Assembly: GCA_023443765.1 (NCBI GenBank)
Contig: JAEZTA010000011.1
Span: forward strand, 1 to 28,408
DNA length: 28,408 bases
DNA from: Bacteroidota bacterium
Lineage (GTDB): Bacteria; Bacteroidota; Bacteroidia; Bacteroidales; Rikenellaceae
Direction of reading: 5' to 3'
The translations under genes were made by a program, and so were the position numbers. Below the pieces are notes generated by a model. The model was not told the origin of the DNA. It saw only the letters and a program-made list of their open reading frames with translations, and searched no databases. Below, piece by piece: positions 8,008-16,339 of this stretch. Within the stretch, counting starts at the first letter, position 1, and every line of letters starts with the position of its first letter.

Positions 8008-8985
8008 TCAGCCCAGCAGGCTGATGATTTCGCGCTGTCGCTTGAAATAGTGGATGCGCCGCAACTCCCCGCTGCCGGATATGAGCGTCGAAAACCGACT
8101 CTGGGTCTTAATCCATTTTTTCACATATTCATACATCTGCGGATCGGGTGTCCGCAGTCCGTTCAGCGAGAACAACCCGATGTTCACGGCCTGGTGCTTA
8201 CTGGTCGTAACATAGCTGTACGACGCTTCGAGGTCGATGTCCGAAAGGTACAGAAAGACCTTGTTCCCGTTCTCAAACTCCCCGTTGACAGCCATTTTTT
8301 CCATGTCGTCGAGCATGGCGAACAACTCGTCGCGGAGCACCCTAACGCTTTCCGGCGAAATCAGGTGCATCTCCCGGTACGCACGCAGGGCATTGAGCCA
8401 GTGCATGAAATTACTGTCGTCGAAGATCAGGTAGGTCGTCGCGACCGACTGCACCCACATGACATACTCCTGGCTGTTGCGCTGCAATTTCTCGGGGAGT
8501 TTGAACTCCTCGAAGGTCCTCACCGCAGGCTCCCCCGCTTCGTGCTGGTAAAGCCACTTGAAGAGCTTGAAACGGTTCAGGTTATTGTATTTGCCGTAAA
8601 ATTCCGTGGGCAGCGAATTGCTGGCCGTCGAGAATTCGGTGGCAGGGTCGTCCGCCACCTGGCGCATAAAGGCAATGTCGCGTTCCAGTATCTCGCTGTA
8701 GGTTTCGAGCGGCGCCGTAAACTCCTTGAACTTGAGCTGGAACGACACGTTGTCCGTCGCAGCCAGCCCCAGCACCCGGTCGAGCGAGAAGTGCATCTCG
8801 GCACACAGTATACACGCCTCGCCGAAGGTGAACGGCACCTCGCCGCGCAGCCTGCGGTAAGCGGCTTCACGGCCTATATTCAGGAAATCCATGAGCATCA
8901 CAGCCGGATTCGAACGGTCCGGTGTATGCGCATGGATCGCCTCGATCAATGCTGCATTCGATTTCTCAAGCATAGGTGTAGTCAA
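8008..8985 (-). CDS. Uncharacterised protein with HTH-like N-terminus
   Basis: A 325-residue soluble protein with no signal peptide or transmembrane segment. Residues about 28-73 (FLNIGREAAYRRLRGEVPFT, then FGEACILCAEMHFSLDRVLG) have the look of a helix-turn-helix of the XRE/BetR kind. The remaining 250 residues are mostly helical with conserved-looking aromatic and acidic patches and match no domain I can name. Proteins of this layout are common in Bacteroidales as putative regulators. Two exact promoters lie upstream and the 5' leader is short. It is a single-gene unit, separated by terminators from the peptidase operon and the sigma locus. Regulatory function is inferred from the N-terminus only. 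Confidence 0.75.
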   Translation of the reverse strand: MTTPMLEKSNAALIEAIHAHTPDRSNPAVMLMDFLNIGREAAYRRLRGEVPFTFGEACILCAEMHFSLDRVLGLAATDNVSFQLKFKEFTAPLETYSEILERDIAFMRQVADDPATEFSTASNSLPTEFYGKYNNLNRFKLFKWLYQHEAGEPAVRTFEEFKLPEKLQRNSQEYVMWVQSVATTYLIFDDSNFMHWLNALRAYREMHLISPESVRVLRDELFAMLDDMEKMAVNGEFENGNKVFLYLSDIDLEASYSYVTTSKHQAVNIGLFSLNGLRTPDPQMYEYVKKWIKTQSRFSTLISGSGELRRIHYFKRQREIISLLG

Positions 8986-9009
8986 CTAAAAAATTCTCCT
9001 CCCAGTATG

Positions 9010-9040
9010 CAAAGATACAAAAAAAGCCGTGCGAGTGCAA
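9010..9040 (-). promoter_or_regulatory. Promoter P1 of the HTH-like gene
   Basis: Read on the minus strand, TTG (9040-9038) is followed after exactly 20 nt by TATCTTTG (9017-9010), a full match to the Bacteroidetes TTG-N19-21-TAnnTTTG promoter. The predicted start is around 9003, giving a leader of about 18 nt before the ATG at 8985. Confidence 0.8.
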
Positions 9041-9099
9041 AACCGGAAGATGTCGGATAAAACGGGACTTTCCGACCTGTAAAAGCGTCATTATGGCGC

Positions 9100-9131
9100 C
9101 AAAGATACGAAAAATAAATCAGAAACAGCAA
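9100..9131 (-). promoter_or_regulatory. Promoter P2, upstream tandem copy
   Basis: A second full match: TTG (9131-9129), a 21-nt spacer, then the same TATCTTTG box (9107-9100). It lies between the peptidase operon terminator and P1, 90 bp upstream of P1, and would give a leader of about 108 nt for the HTH-like gene. Confidence 0.7.
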
Positions 9132-9155
9132 TTTGCGGTCCCGTCCCGGGGACAA

Positions 9156-9191
9156 CAGAAAAGGAGGACCGTCGCCGGCCCTCCTTTTCTG
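9156..9191 (-). terminator. Terminator of the M3 peptidase operon
   Basis: CAGAAAAGGAGG (9156-9167) and CCTCCTTTTCTG (9180-9191) form a perfect 12-bp stem with a 12-nt GC-rich loop, beginning 16 bp after the stop codon at 9208. The A-rich and T-rich arms make it look bidirectional. Confidence 0.8.
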
Positions 9192-9207
9192 ACAAACTGC
9201 GGATTCG

Positions 9208-11325
9208 TTATTTTCCGAGTCCCATCTTCTCGATAAGGGCTTTGGTTTCGGGCTTGTGACCGCGGAAACGCACGTAGAGTTCCATCGGGTGTTCCGTGCC
9301 GCCCTTCGAAAGGACATTTTCGCGGAACGACGACGACACCTCACGGTTGAAGATGCCTTTCTCCTTGAAGAGCGAGAAGGCGTCGGCCTCCAGCACCTCG
9401 GCCCACTTGTAGCCGTAATAGCCGGCCGCATAACCGCCCGAGAAGATATGCCCGAAGGCCGGGGCCATCGCCGTTCCGGGAACGACGGGCAGCACCTGCG
9501 TCGGGGCCATCGAGGCGGCCTCGAACTGCTCCACGTCGCCCTCGAAAGGCTCCGTGAGCGTATGCCAGGCCATGTCGGTCATGCCGAACGACAACTGGCG
9601 CACATTGCCGTAGGCGGCCAGGTAGTTCTGTGCAGCGACGATGCGGTCGACCAGGTCGGCGGGAATCGGCTCCCCGGTCTCATAATGCACGGCCCACAGG
9701 TCGAGGAACTCCTTCTCGGTCGCCCAGTTCTCCATCAGCTGCGAAGGCAGCTCCACGAAGTCGCGGTAAACGCTCGTACCGGTCTGCGACTCGTATTTAC
9801 CCTCGCCCAGCATGCCGTGCAGGGCGTGTCCGAACTCGTGGAGGAAAGTCTCCATTTCGTCGAACGTCAGCAGCGACGGGGTCGTCTCGGTCGGCTTGGT
9901 GAAGTTCATCACCAGCGACACCAGCGGGCGGGTCTCCACGCCGTCCTCGATCTTCGCGCCGCGAAACTCGGTCATCCACGCCCCCGAACGCTTCGATTCG
10001 CGGGGGAAGAAGTCGAGGTAGAGGACCGCCATGAAGCGGCCGTTCTCGTCCGTCACGTCATAAGCCGTCACGTCGGGATGGTAAACCGCAATCTTGTCGT
10101 TGGGCGTGAAATTCAGCCCGTAGAGCTTGTTAGCCAGCATGAAGACGCCCTTCTTCACGTTTTCGAGTTTCAGGTAAGGTTTCACCAACTCGGTGTTCAG
10201 GGCATATTTCTCATTCTTGTACTTCTCGGTGTAGTAGGCCCAGTCCCAAGGCATCAGCTGGCCCTTGAAGCCGAGCGATGCAGCATAGTCGCTCACCGTG
10301 CGGTAATCGGCATCGGCGTAGGACTTGGTCTCGGTCAGCAACTCTTCGAGGAAGGCATTGACCGTCGGGGTGTTCTCGGCCATGCGCCGTTCGAGCACAT
10401 AATCGGCATAGCACTTATAACCCAGCAGGTTGGCGATCTTTAGGCGCGTGTTGGCGATCTTTTTCACATTTTCGCAGTTGTCGAACTCACCGCCCAGAGC
10501 CCGCGAATTGCTGGCGCGCCAGAGCTTTTCCTTCAGGTCGCGGTTCGACGAATAGGTCAGGAACGGCACATAGCTGGGATATTGCAGCGTCACCGTCCAA
10601 CCTTTCTCACCGCGGGCCTTGGCATCGGCGGCCATACCCTCCTTCACGAAGGCGGGCAGCTCGGCCACCACCTTCGGATCGGTGATGTTGAGCGTAAAGG
10701 CGTTGGTCGCCGCCAGCGCGTTCTGTCCAAACTGAAGCGTCAGCGCCGAGAGTTCGGAGGAGTACTTACGGTAAAGCTCCTTGTCGGCGTCGGACAGAGC
10801 CGCACCGTTGCGTGCGAACCCCTGGTAGGTGTCCTCCAACAGTTTCTTATCCTCTTTTTTGAGGCGTCCCGGATGCTCGTAAACGTATTTCACCCGGGCG
10901 AACAACTCGGGGTTGAGCGACACGTCGTTCGACAGTTCGGTCAGCTTGGGCTGTACGCGCTGGGCGATCTCCTGCATTTCGTCCGACGTGTCGGCCTCCA
11001 GCAGGTTGAAGAAGATGCCCGAAATGCGGTTCAGCAGTTCGCCCTGACGCTCCAGCGCCACGATCGTATTGCCGAAGGTCGGCTTTTTGGGGTTGTTGAC
11101 GATCGCCTCCACCTCGGCGCGCGAGCAGGCGATTGCAGCGTCGAACGCCGGTTCGTAGTCCGAAAGTTTGATCTCCGAGAACGGAGGAGTCTCGTGGGGC
11201 GTGTTCCACGCCGCGAGAAGGGGGTTCGACATATCGAGTTCGGGCAACTGCGCTTTGGGGATCGAATTGTCGGCGCAGCCTGCCGCCATAGCGGAAAATG
11301 CCATAATTACCAGTGCTTTTTTCAT
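9208..11325 (-). CDS. M3-family zinc metallopeptidase, exported lipoprotein (peptidyl-dipeptidase Dcp-like)
   Basis: A 705-residue protein starting with a lipoprotein signal peptide ending AMAAGC (Cys17). The body is the all-helical M3 fold of the Dcp/oligopeptidase A group, in its usual length. The zinc site is complete: HEFGH at 496-500, with the catalytic Glu at 497, and the third ligand Glu525 in DFVELPSQLMENW. Substrate-binding signatures near the C-terminus are present (FGHIFSGGYAAGYYGYKWAEV). M3 enzymes trim short peptides. Here the signal peptide places the enzyme in the periplasm or on a membrane. It follows a paralogous M3 gene by 40 bp and is the last gene of that unit, with a strong terminator after it. 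Confidence 0.95.
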   Translation of the reverse strand: MKKALVIMAFSAMAAGCADNSIPKAQLPELDMSNPLLAAWNTPHETPPFSEIKLSDYEPAFDAAIACSRAEVEAIVNNPKKPTFGNTIVALERQGELLNRISGIFFNLLEADTSDEMQEIAQRVQPKLTELSNDVSLNPELFARVKYVYEHPGRLKKEDKKLLEDTYQGFARNGAALSDADKELYRKYSSELSALTLQFGQNALAATNAFTLNITDPKVVAELPAFVKEGMAADAKARGEKGWTVTLQYPSYVPFLTYSSNRDLKEKLWRASNSRALGGEFDNCENVKKIANTRLKIANLLGYKCYADYVLERRMAENTPTVNAFLEELLTETKSYADADYRTVSDYAASLGFKGQLMPWDWAYYTEKYKNEKYALNTELVKPYLKLENVKKGVFMLANKLYGLNFTPNDKIAVYHPDVTAYDVTDENGRFMAVLYLDFFPRESKRSGAWMTEFRGAKIEDGVETRPLVSLVMNFTKPTETTPSLLTFDEMETFLHEFGHALHGMLGEGKYESQTGTSVYRDFVELPSQLMENWATEKEFLDLWAVHYETGEPIPADLVDRIVAAQNYLAAYGNVRQLSFGMTDMAWHTLTEPFEGDVEQFEAASMAPTQVLPVVPGTAMAPAFGHIFSGGYAAGYYGYKWAEVLEADAFSLFKEKGIFNREVSSSFRENVLSKGGTEHPMELYVRFRGHKPETKALIEKMGLGK

Positions 11326-11365
11326 TTTATATCAGTTATGCGGTTTCTTTTCAATGGGTTGCAGG

Positions 11366-13525
11366 TTAGTTTTCGGGGACAGCGGGCGCGGCCTCTTCAT
11401 CCGTCGGTTCGGGTTCGGGTTCATCCAGCAGGCCGCGGCTGCGGAGCATCGCCCGCTTGTCGGGATCCTTGCCGCGGAAATCGCGGTACATCGTCATGCC
11501 GTCCTCCGAACCGCCGCGGGCCAGCACCTTGCGGCGGAAGTCGTCGGCGATCTTCTTGTTGAACAGGTCGCCGCTCTCGCGGAAAGCCTCGAAGGTGTCC
11601 TTGTCGAGCACCTCGGCCCACGTATAGAAATAGTAGCCGGCGGAGTAACCCCCGTCGAAGATGTGCGAGAAATAGGGATAGTGGTAACGCGGCTCGATCT
11701 GCGCGATCAGCCCGCGTTTTTCGGTCAGGGCCTTACGCTCGAACTCCATCGGGTCGAAAGGCGCGTACTCGGTCATCGAGTGGATGTCCATGTCCGAAAG
11801 CGACGAGGCGATCAGTTCCGTGGTCATGAAACCCTGGTTGAAGAGTTCGCTGCGGTGCAGTTTTTCGACCAGGTATTTCGGAATCACCTCGTTCGAACGA
11901 TAATGCACGGCATACTGCTTCAGCACCTCGGCATCGAACGCCCAGTTTTCCATCAGCTGCGAGGGCAGCTCCACGAAGTCGCCTTCGACCTCCGTAAGGC
12001 CGCGGTACTTCACGTCGTGGAACAGGAAGTGGAGCGCATGCCCGAACTCGTGGAACAGCGTCTCGGTCTCGTCAAGCGTCAGCAGCGCAGGGGTATCGCC
12101 CACCGGACGCGTGAAGTTGCAGACGACCGACACCACGGGAGCCACGCGCTCACCGTCCTCGTAAGTCTGCTCCACATAGTTGCCGCACCAGGCTCCCTGA
12201 CTCTTGCCGTCACGCGGGAAGTAGTCGAAATAGAGCACGCCCAGATGCGACTGGTCGACATCCAACACCTCGTACGCGACCGCATCGGGATGGTACAGCG
12301 GCACGACGATCGGCCGGAACGTAATGCCGTAGAGGCGGTTAGCCAGGAAGAAAATACCTCCCTGCACATTTTCGAGCGAAAAATAGGGCCGCAGCATCTC
12401 CTCGTCGAGCGCATATTTCTGCTTGCGGACCTTCTCGGCATAATACCACCAGTCCCACGAAGCGAACTCACCCTCGGGATAATCTTTCTTAAACAGCTCC
12501 TCCATCTCGGCCAGCTCGCCCTTAGCGCTTTCCAGCGCCGGGGTCCAGATCTCCTCCAGCAGGCTGTACACGGCGTCGGTCGTCCCGGCCATCTGGTCGG
12601 CCACGACGTAGGCGGCATACGAAGGATAACCCAGCAGATGGGCCTTCTCCGTGCGCAGGCGGATGAAGTCGTTGATCAGTTGTTTGTTGTCGAATTGGTC
12701 GCCGTTGTTGCAACGGTTGATGTAGGCTTTGTAAATCTCCTCGCGCAGTTCGCGTTTCGACGCATAGGTCAGGAACGGGATCAGGCTGGGCTTGTGCAGC
12801 GTAAAGACATACTTGCCTTTCCGGCCCATCGCCTCGGCTTTGTCGCGGGCCTGGTCGCGGGCCGAAACGGGAACCCCGTCCAGGTCGGCCGTCGTCAGTT
12901 CCAGCACATAGTTGTTGTTCTCGGCGAGGATGTTCTGCCCAAACTTCACCGACGTGAGCGACAACTCCTCGTTGATAGCCTTCAGGCGGGCTTTCTGCTC
13001 CGCGTCGAGCAGCGCACCGGCGCGCACGAAATCGCGGTAGGTCTTCTCCAGCAGACGGCTCTGCCCGGCATCGAGGCCCAGTGCGGCACGCTGGTCGTAA
13101 ACCGCCTTGATACGCTCGAAAAGCTTTTCATTGAGGCGAACCTTATCGTTATGCACGGCCATCAGGGGCATTACCTGCTCCTCAAGTGTCTGCATGGCGG
13201 GGGTATTCTCCGCAGCGCAGAGCATCCCGAAGATCAGTTCCACCTGCGAGAGCATCTTCCCCGAATTGTCATAGGCGAGGATGACGTTCTCGAACGTCGG
13301 CGCATCGTTGTTCGACGTGATGGCGTCGATCTCCGCCTCGTGCAGCGACATGCCGCGTTCGAGCGCGGGCAGGAAGTGTTCGGGTTCGATCTTGTCGAAA
13401 GGCGGCACGCCATAGGGGGTTTCCCAGGCAGAGAAAAAGGGATTCTCACCCACGGTTTTCCCGGACTTGCAGGATACGAATGTCATGGCCAGAAAAAGTG
13501 TTAATAAAGCGGTGATACGTTTCAT
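11366..13525 (-). CDS. Second M3-family zinc metallopeptidase, exported lipoprotein
   Basis: 719 residues when started at MKRITALLTLFLA. An upstream in-frame ATG at 13726 is rejected because it would bury the signal peptide and overlap rsmE. The lipobox is TFVSC with Cys19. The zinc site is complete: HEFGH at 492-496 and Glu519 in GDFVELPSQLMENW. The C-terminal SHIFDGGYSAGYYFYTWAEV matches the same segment of its neighbour. The two proteins are clearly paralogues that have diverged throughout. The last 20 residues are a low-complexity acidic Pro/Glu tail (EPEPEPTDEEAAPAVPEN), absent from the other copy. It is the promoter-proximal gene of the two-gene unit. Confidence 0.95.
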   Translation of the reverse strand: MKRITALLTLFLAMTFVSCKSGKTVGENPFFSAWETPYGVPPFDKIEPEHFLPALERGMSLHEAEIDAITSNNDAPTFENVILAYDNSGKMLSQVELIFGMLCAAENTPAMQTLEEQVMPLMAVHNDKVRLNEKLFERIKAVYDQRAALGLDAGQSRLLEKTYRDFVRAGALLDAEQKARLKAINEELSLTSVKFGQNILAENNNYVLELTTADLDGVPVSARDQARDKAEAMGRKGKYVFTLHKPSLIPFLTYASKRELREEIYKAYINRCNNGDQFDNKQLINDFIRLRTEKAHLLGYPSYAAYVVADQMAGTTDAVYSLLEEIWTPALESAKGELAEMEELFKKDYPEGEFASWDWWYYAEKVRKQKYALDEEMLRPYFSLENVQGGIFFLANRLYGITFRPIVVPLYHPDAVAYEVLDVDQSHLGVLYFDYFPRDGKSQGAWCGNYVEQTYEDGERVAPVVSVVCNFTRPVGDTPALLTLDETETLFHEFGHALHFLFHDVKYRGLTEVEGDFVELPSQLMENWAFDAEVLKQYAVHYRSNEVIPKYLVEKLHRSELFNQGFMTTELIASSLSDMDIHSMTEYAPFDPMEFERKALTEKRGLIAQIEPRYHYPYFSHIFDGGYSAGYYFYTWAEVLDKDTFEAFRESGDLFNKKIADDFRRKVLARGGSEDGMTMYRDFRGKDPDKRAMLRSRGLLDEPEPEPTDEEAAPAVPEN

Positions 13526-13542
13526 CGATCGTGTTATTTTAT

Positions 13543-13575
13543 GTAACTTTGTCGCGAATTGTCGGACAAAGTTAC
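13543..13575. promoter_or_regulatory. Opposing -7 boxes in a perfect inverted repeat between the M3 operon and rsmE
   Basis: GTAACTTTGTC (13543-13553) is repeated in exact reverse complement at 13565-13575. Each arm contains TAACTTTG, a full match to the Bacteroidetes -7 box: the left one faces rsmE, the right one faces the peptidase operon. Because the left box fires right and the right box fires left, the predicted starts (about 13558 and 13560) almost coincide. The -33 elements are weak: TTC at 13521-13523 with a 20-nt spacer on the plus strand, none clear on the minus. Confidence 0.6.
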
Positions 13576-13615
13576 AACAAAAATCTGTAAATAAAGTAAA
13601 TAATACGCCTTCAAC

Positions 13616-14329
13616 ATGCAACTCTTTTACGCGCCGGACATCATTCCCCCGCTCCATACGCTGAGCGAGGAGGAGTCGAAACACTGCATCCGCGTACTGC
13701 GGCTCCAGCGTGGCGGGCGCATTCATATAACTGACGGACGGGGCAATTTATTTTGTTGCGAAATCACCGACGACAACCCCAAACGCTGTACCGTGCGGGT
13801 TGTCAGCGCCGAAGCCGGATTCGAAAAACTGCCCTATGCGCTGACGATGGCCGTCGCGCCGACCAAGAACTCGGACCGCTTCGAATGGTTCCTGGAAAAG
13901 GCCACCGAGGTCGGCGTCGCGGCATTCATCCCGCTGGAAACGGACCACAGCGAACGCCGGGTCTTCAAACCCGAACGGGGCGAAAAGGTCGTCACCGCAG
14001 CGCTCAAACAGTCGCTCAAAGCCTACCGCCCGCTGCTCGAACCGCTCACACCCTTCCGCGAAGCGGTGCTGCGGCCTTTCGAGGGGCGGAAGTTCATCGC
14101 CCACTGCGCCCCGGCCCAGTCGCCCGCAGGCAAGGCCTACCTGGCCCGGACGCTCCGCCCGGGGGAGGCCGCCGTGGTCTTCATCGGTCCCGAAGGCGAC
14201 TTTTCACCTGCCGAGATCGACTTCGCGCTGGCCAACGGCTTCGAGGAGATCACCCTCGGGCAGCAACGCCTGCGCACCGAGACAGCGGCCCTCACGGCGG
14301 TAGTCATGGCAGCGGTGGTAAACGGATAG
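13616..14329 (+). CDS. rsmE: 16S rRNA (uracil-1498-N3)-methyltransferase RsmE
   Basis: 237 residues, the usual length. The N-terminal PUA-like segment (about 1-70, SEEESKHCIRVLRLQRG) binds RNA. The C-terminal SPOUT domain has the knotted SAM site, with VVFIGPEGDFSPAEI and the final LRTETAALTAVV. RsmE methylates N3 of U1498 in helix 44 of 16S rRNA, using S-adenosylmethionine. It is first in a rightward run; the HyfB-like gene starts only 20 bp after its stop, so the membrane complex that follows may be partly transcribed from the rsmE promoter. The predicted -7 box lies about 65 bp upstream. Confidence 0.96.
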   Translation: MQLFYAPDIIPPLHTLSEEESKHCIRVLRLQRGGRIHITDGRGNLFCCEITDDNPKRCTVRVVSAEAGFEKLPYALTMAVAPTKNSDRFEWFLEKATEVGVAAFIPLETDHSERRVFKPERGEKVVTAALKQSLKAYRPLLEPLTPFREAVLRPFEGRKFIAHCAPAQSPAGKAYLARTLRPGEAAVVFIGPEGDFSPAEIDFALANGFEEITLGQQRLRTETAALTAVVMAAVVNG

Positions 14330-14349
14330 GAATACAATAAATTAAAAAT

Positions 14350-16338
14350 ATGTTTTTTCTCTACTCACTCCTCGCCCTGGCGGTGGTGGCGGCAGTCGTT
14401 TTTGCCGCGCCGCTGCGGTCCAAAATCTGGGCCGCACTGGCCCTCACGGCCGTCGGAGCCGTGTGGTGCTCGGCGCGTGCCGTCGGGGCGCTCGCCGGAA
14501 CTGCCCACGAACTCATGTGGTCGATCCCCGGAACGCTCTTCGGCGGCGACACCGGCTCGATGGACGGCCTCTCGGCGCTGTTCGTGCTGATCATCTCGGT
14601 CGGCGCGGTTTCGGCGGTGCTCTACTCGCGGGGCTACCTCGAACACCACCTCCAAAGCAAATCCCCGGCCCACATCTCGCTGCACTACACGGCGCTGGTG
14701 GTGATGTTCTACGCCATGCTGGGCGTAGTCCTCTCCGACGGCGGGTTCTCGTTCCTCTTTTTCTGGGAACTGATGACCGTGGCGTCGTTCCTGCTGATCC
14801 TCTTCGACGCCCAACGGCGCGAAGTCCGGCGCGCAGCGCTCTCCTACCTGATCATGATGCACATCGGCTTCGTGCTGCTCGTCGTGGGCTTCGTACGGCT
14901 CGACGCCGCCTGCGGCGCCGCGTCATTCGACGCACTGGGCGACTACTTCCGCACACAGCCGGCCCTGCCGCTGCTCATCGTCTTCCTCCTCGGCTTCGGC
15001 ATGAAGGCGGGCGTTTTCCCGATGCACGTCTGGTTACCGGAAGCCCACCCCGCAGCCCCGTCGTACGTCTCGGCCCTGATGTCGGGCGTGATGATCAAGA
15101 CAGGCGTTTACGGCCTGCTGCGCGTCACGGCCGCCCTGGGCGAACAGCCCGTCCTGCACACCGCCGGGGTGATCCTGCTCACGGCAGGCATCGTCACAGG
15201 CGTCTGGGGCGTGATCCTCGCCGTGCTGCAAAACGACGTGAAGCGCCTCCTGGCCTACTCGTCGATCGAGAACGTCGGCATCATCCTCATCGGCCTCGGC
15301 ATCGCCGCGCTGGGCAAATCCTCGGGCAACCAGCTCGTCGCGCTGTGCGGCATCACGGGCGCCCTGCTGCACACGCTCAACCACTCGTTCTTCAAGACCC
15401 TGCTCTTCTTCGGCGCAGGCAACCTCCTGTCGCAAACGCGCACCACGTCGCTCGACGCACTGGGCGGCGTGGCCAAACACATGCCCCTCACGGCGATCCT
15501 GTTCCTCACGGGTACGGTGGCCATCTGCGCCCTGCCACCGCTCAGCGGCTTCGTCTCCGAACTGCTGATCTACCTCGGGATGCTCGACGGCATCGCCTCG
15601 GGCAGCAACGTCCTCGCATCCGCCGCCGGGCTGGCCTCGCTGGCGCTGATCGGGGGACTCGTGGTCATGGCCTTCACCAAACTCTACGGCACGGTCTTTC
15701 TCGGCTCGCCCCGCACCCACGAGGTCGCCGAATCGTCCGAAGTCGACAACTTCCGCATCGCCGCCATGGCCCTGCCGCTCGCGGGCATTCTTTTCGTCGG
15801 GCTATTCCCCCGGGCAGCCGTCTCGGCCGTGACCCGCGCCGCAGGCTTCTTCCTCCGCACTCCGCCCGACGCTGCCGACTGGCTGCTTTCGCCCACGCTG
15901 GCCGCCGTGGGACGCACGGCGTGGCTCGTGATCGTCGTCGTAGCCCTGCTGCTGTGGCTCCGCCGCCGCACCCTGCGCACACGCACCGTCGCCAAAGGCC
16001 CCACCTGGGGCTGCGGCTTCACCGCGCCCAACGTCCGGATGCAATACACCGGCGAATCCTTCTCCGAAGGGTTGCAGTCCATCGCCACGTCGCTGACCCA
16101 GAACAGCGGCGAAGGCTCCCCCGTGGGCAAGGGCGAAATCTTCCCCGCGGCCCACTCGTTCGACATCGGCCACCGCGACCGTATCGGCAAACTCTTCTCC
16201 GCGTGGTGGGTCGAACTGCTGCGCATGATCAACCAGCGCGTGATGCGTCTCCGCACGGGCAAGATCAACCACTACGTCCTCTTTGCACTGGCTTTCCTGG
16301 GGCTGGTATTTCTGTTGTCGGTATTTAACGTGATTTAA
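14350..16338 (+). CDS. hyfB: Hydrogenase-4/complex I-like antiporter subunit (HyfB/NuoL family)
   Basis: 662 residues, close to E. coli HyfB, with about 14-16 transmembrane helices. The ion-channel residues of Mrp-type subunits are all in place: Glu140 in FFWELM, Lys219 in GFGMKAG followed by the canonical HVWLPEAHPAAPS, Lys250 in MIKTGVYG, and His345/Lys349 in NHSFFKTLLFF. The C-terminal extension (about 510-640) contains the HyfB-type GPTWGCGFTAPNVRMQYTGE motif and ends in a final membrane helix. It should move protons or sodium ions across the inner membrane. It is the first gene of the complex and is followed after one base by the HyfC-like gene. Orthology to Hyf is by family; the partner subunits are unusual. 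Confidence 0.92.
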   Translation: MFFLYSLLALAVVAAVVFAAPLRSKIWAALALTAVGAVWCSARAVGALAGTAHELMWSIPGTLFGGDTGSMDGLSALFVLIISVGAVSAVLYSRGYLEHHLQSKSPAHISLHYTALVVMFYAMLGVVLSDGGFSFLFFWELMTVASFLLILFDAQRREVRRAALSYLIMMHIGFVLLVVGFVRLDAACGAASFDALGDYFRTQPALPLLIVFLLGFGMKAGVFPMHVWLPEAHPAAPSYVSALMSGVMIKTGVYGLLRVTAALGEQPVLHTAGVILLTAGIVTGVWGVILAVLQNDVKRLLAYSSIENVGIILIGLGIAALGKSSGNQLVALCGITGALLHTLNHSFFKTLLFFGAGNLLSQTRTTSLDALGGVAKHMPLTAILFLTGTVAICALPPLSGFVSELLIYLGMLDGIASGSNVLASAAGLASLALIGGLVVMAFTKLYGTVFLGSPRTHEVAESSEVDNFRIAAMALPLAGILFVGLFPRAAVSAVTRAAGFFLRTPPDAADWLLSPTLAAVGRTAWLVIVVVALLLWLRRRTLRTRTVAKGPTWGCGFTAPNVRMQYTGESFSEGLQSIATSLTQNSGEGSPVGKGEIFPAAHSFDIGHRDRIGKLFSAWWVELLRMINQRVMRLRTGKINHYVLFALAFLGLVFLLSVFNVI

Positions 16339-16339
16339 G

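Noticed and set aside
11168..13504. 778-codon plus-strand open frame
   Set aside because: Antisense to the M3 peptidase with a complete zinc site; treated as a composition artefact.
11366..13726. Longer start (786 codons) for the second M3 peptidase
   Set aside because: It would bury a clear lipoprotein signal peptide, cross the promoter repeat and overlap rsmE.
14463..16328. 621-codon plus-strand open frame inside the HyfB-like gene
   Set aside because: It is an alternative frame of the membrane subunit, giving an Arg/Pro/His-rich translation without membrane helices.
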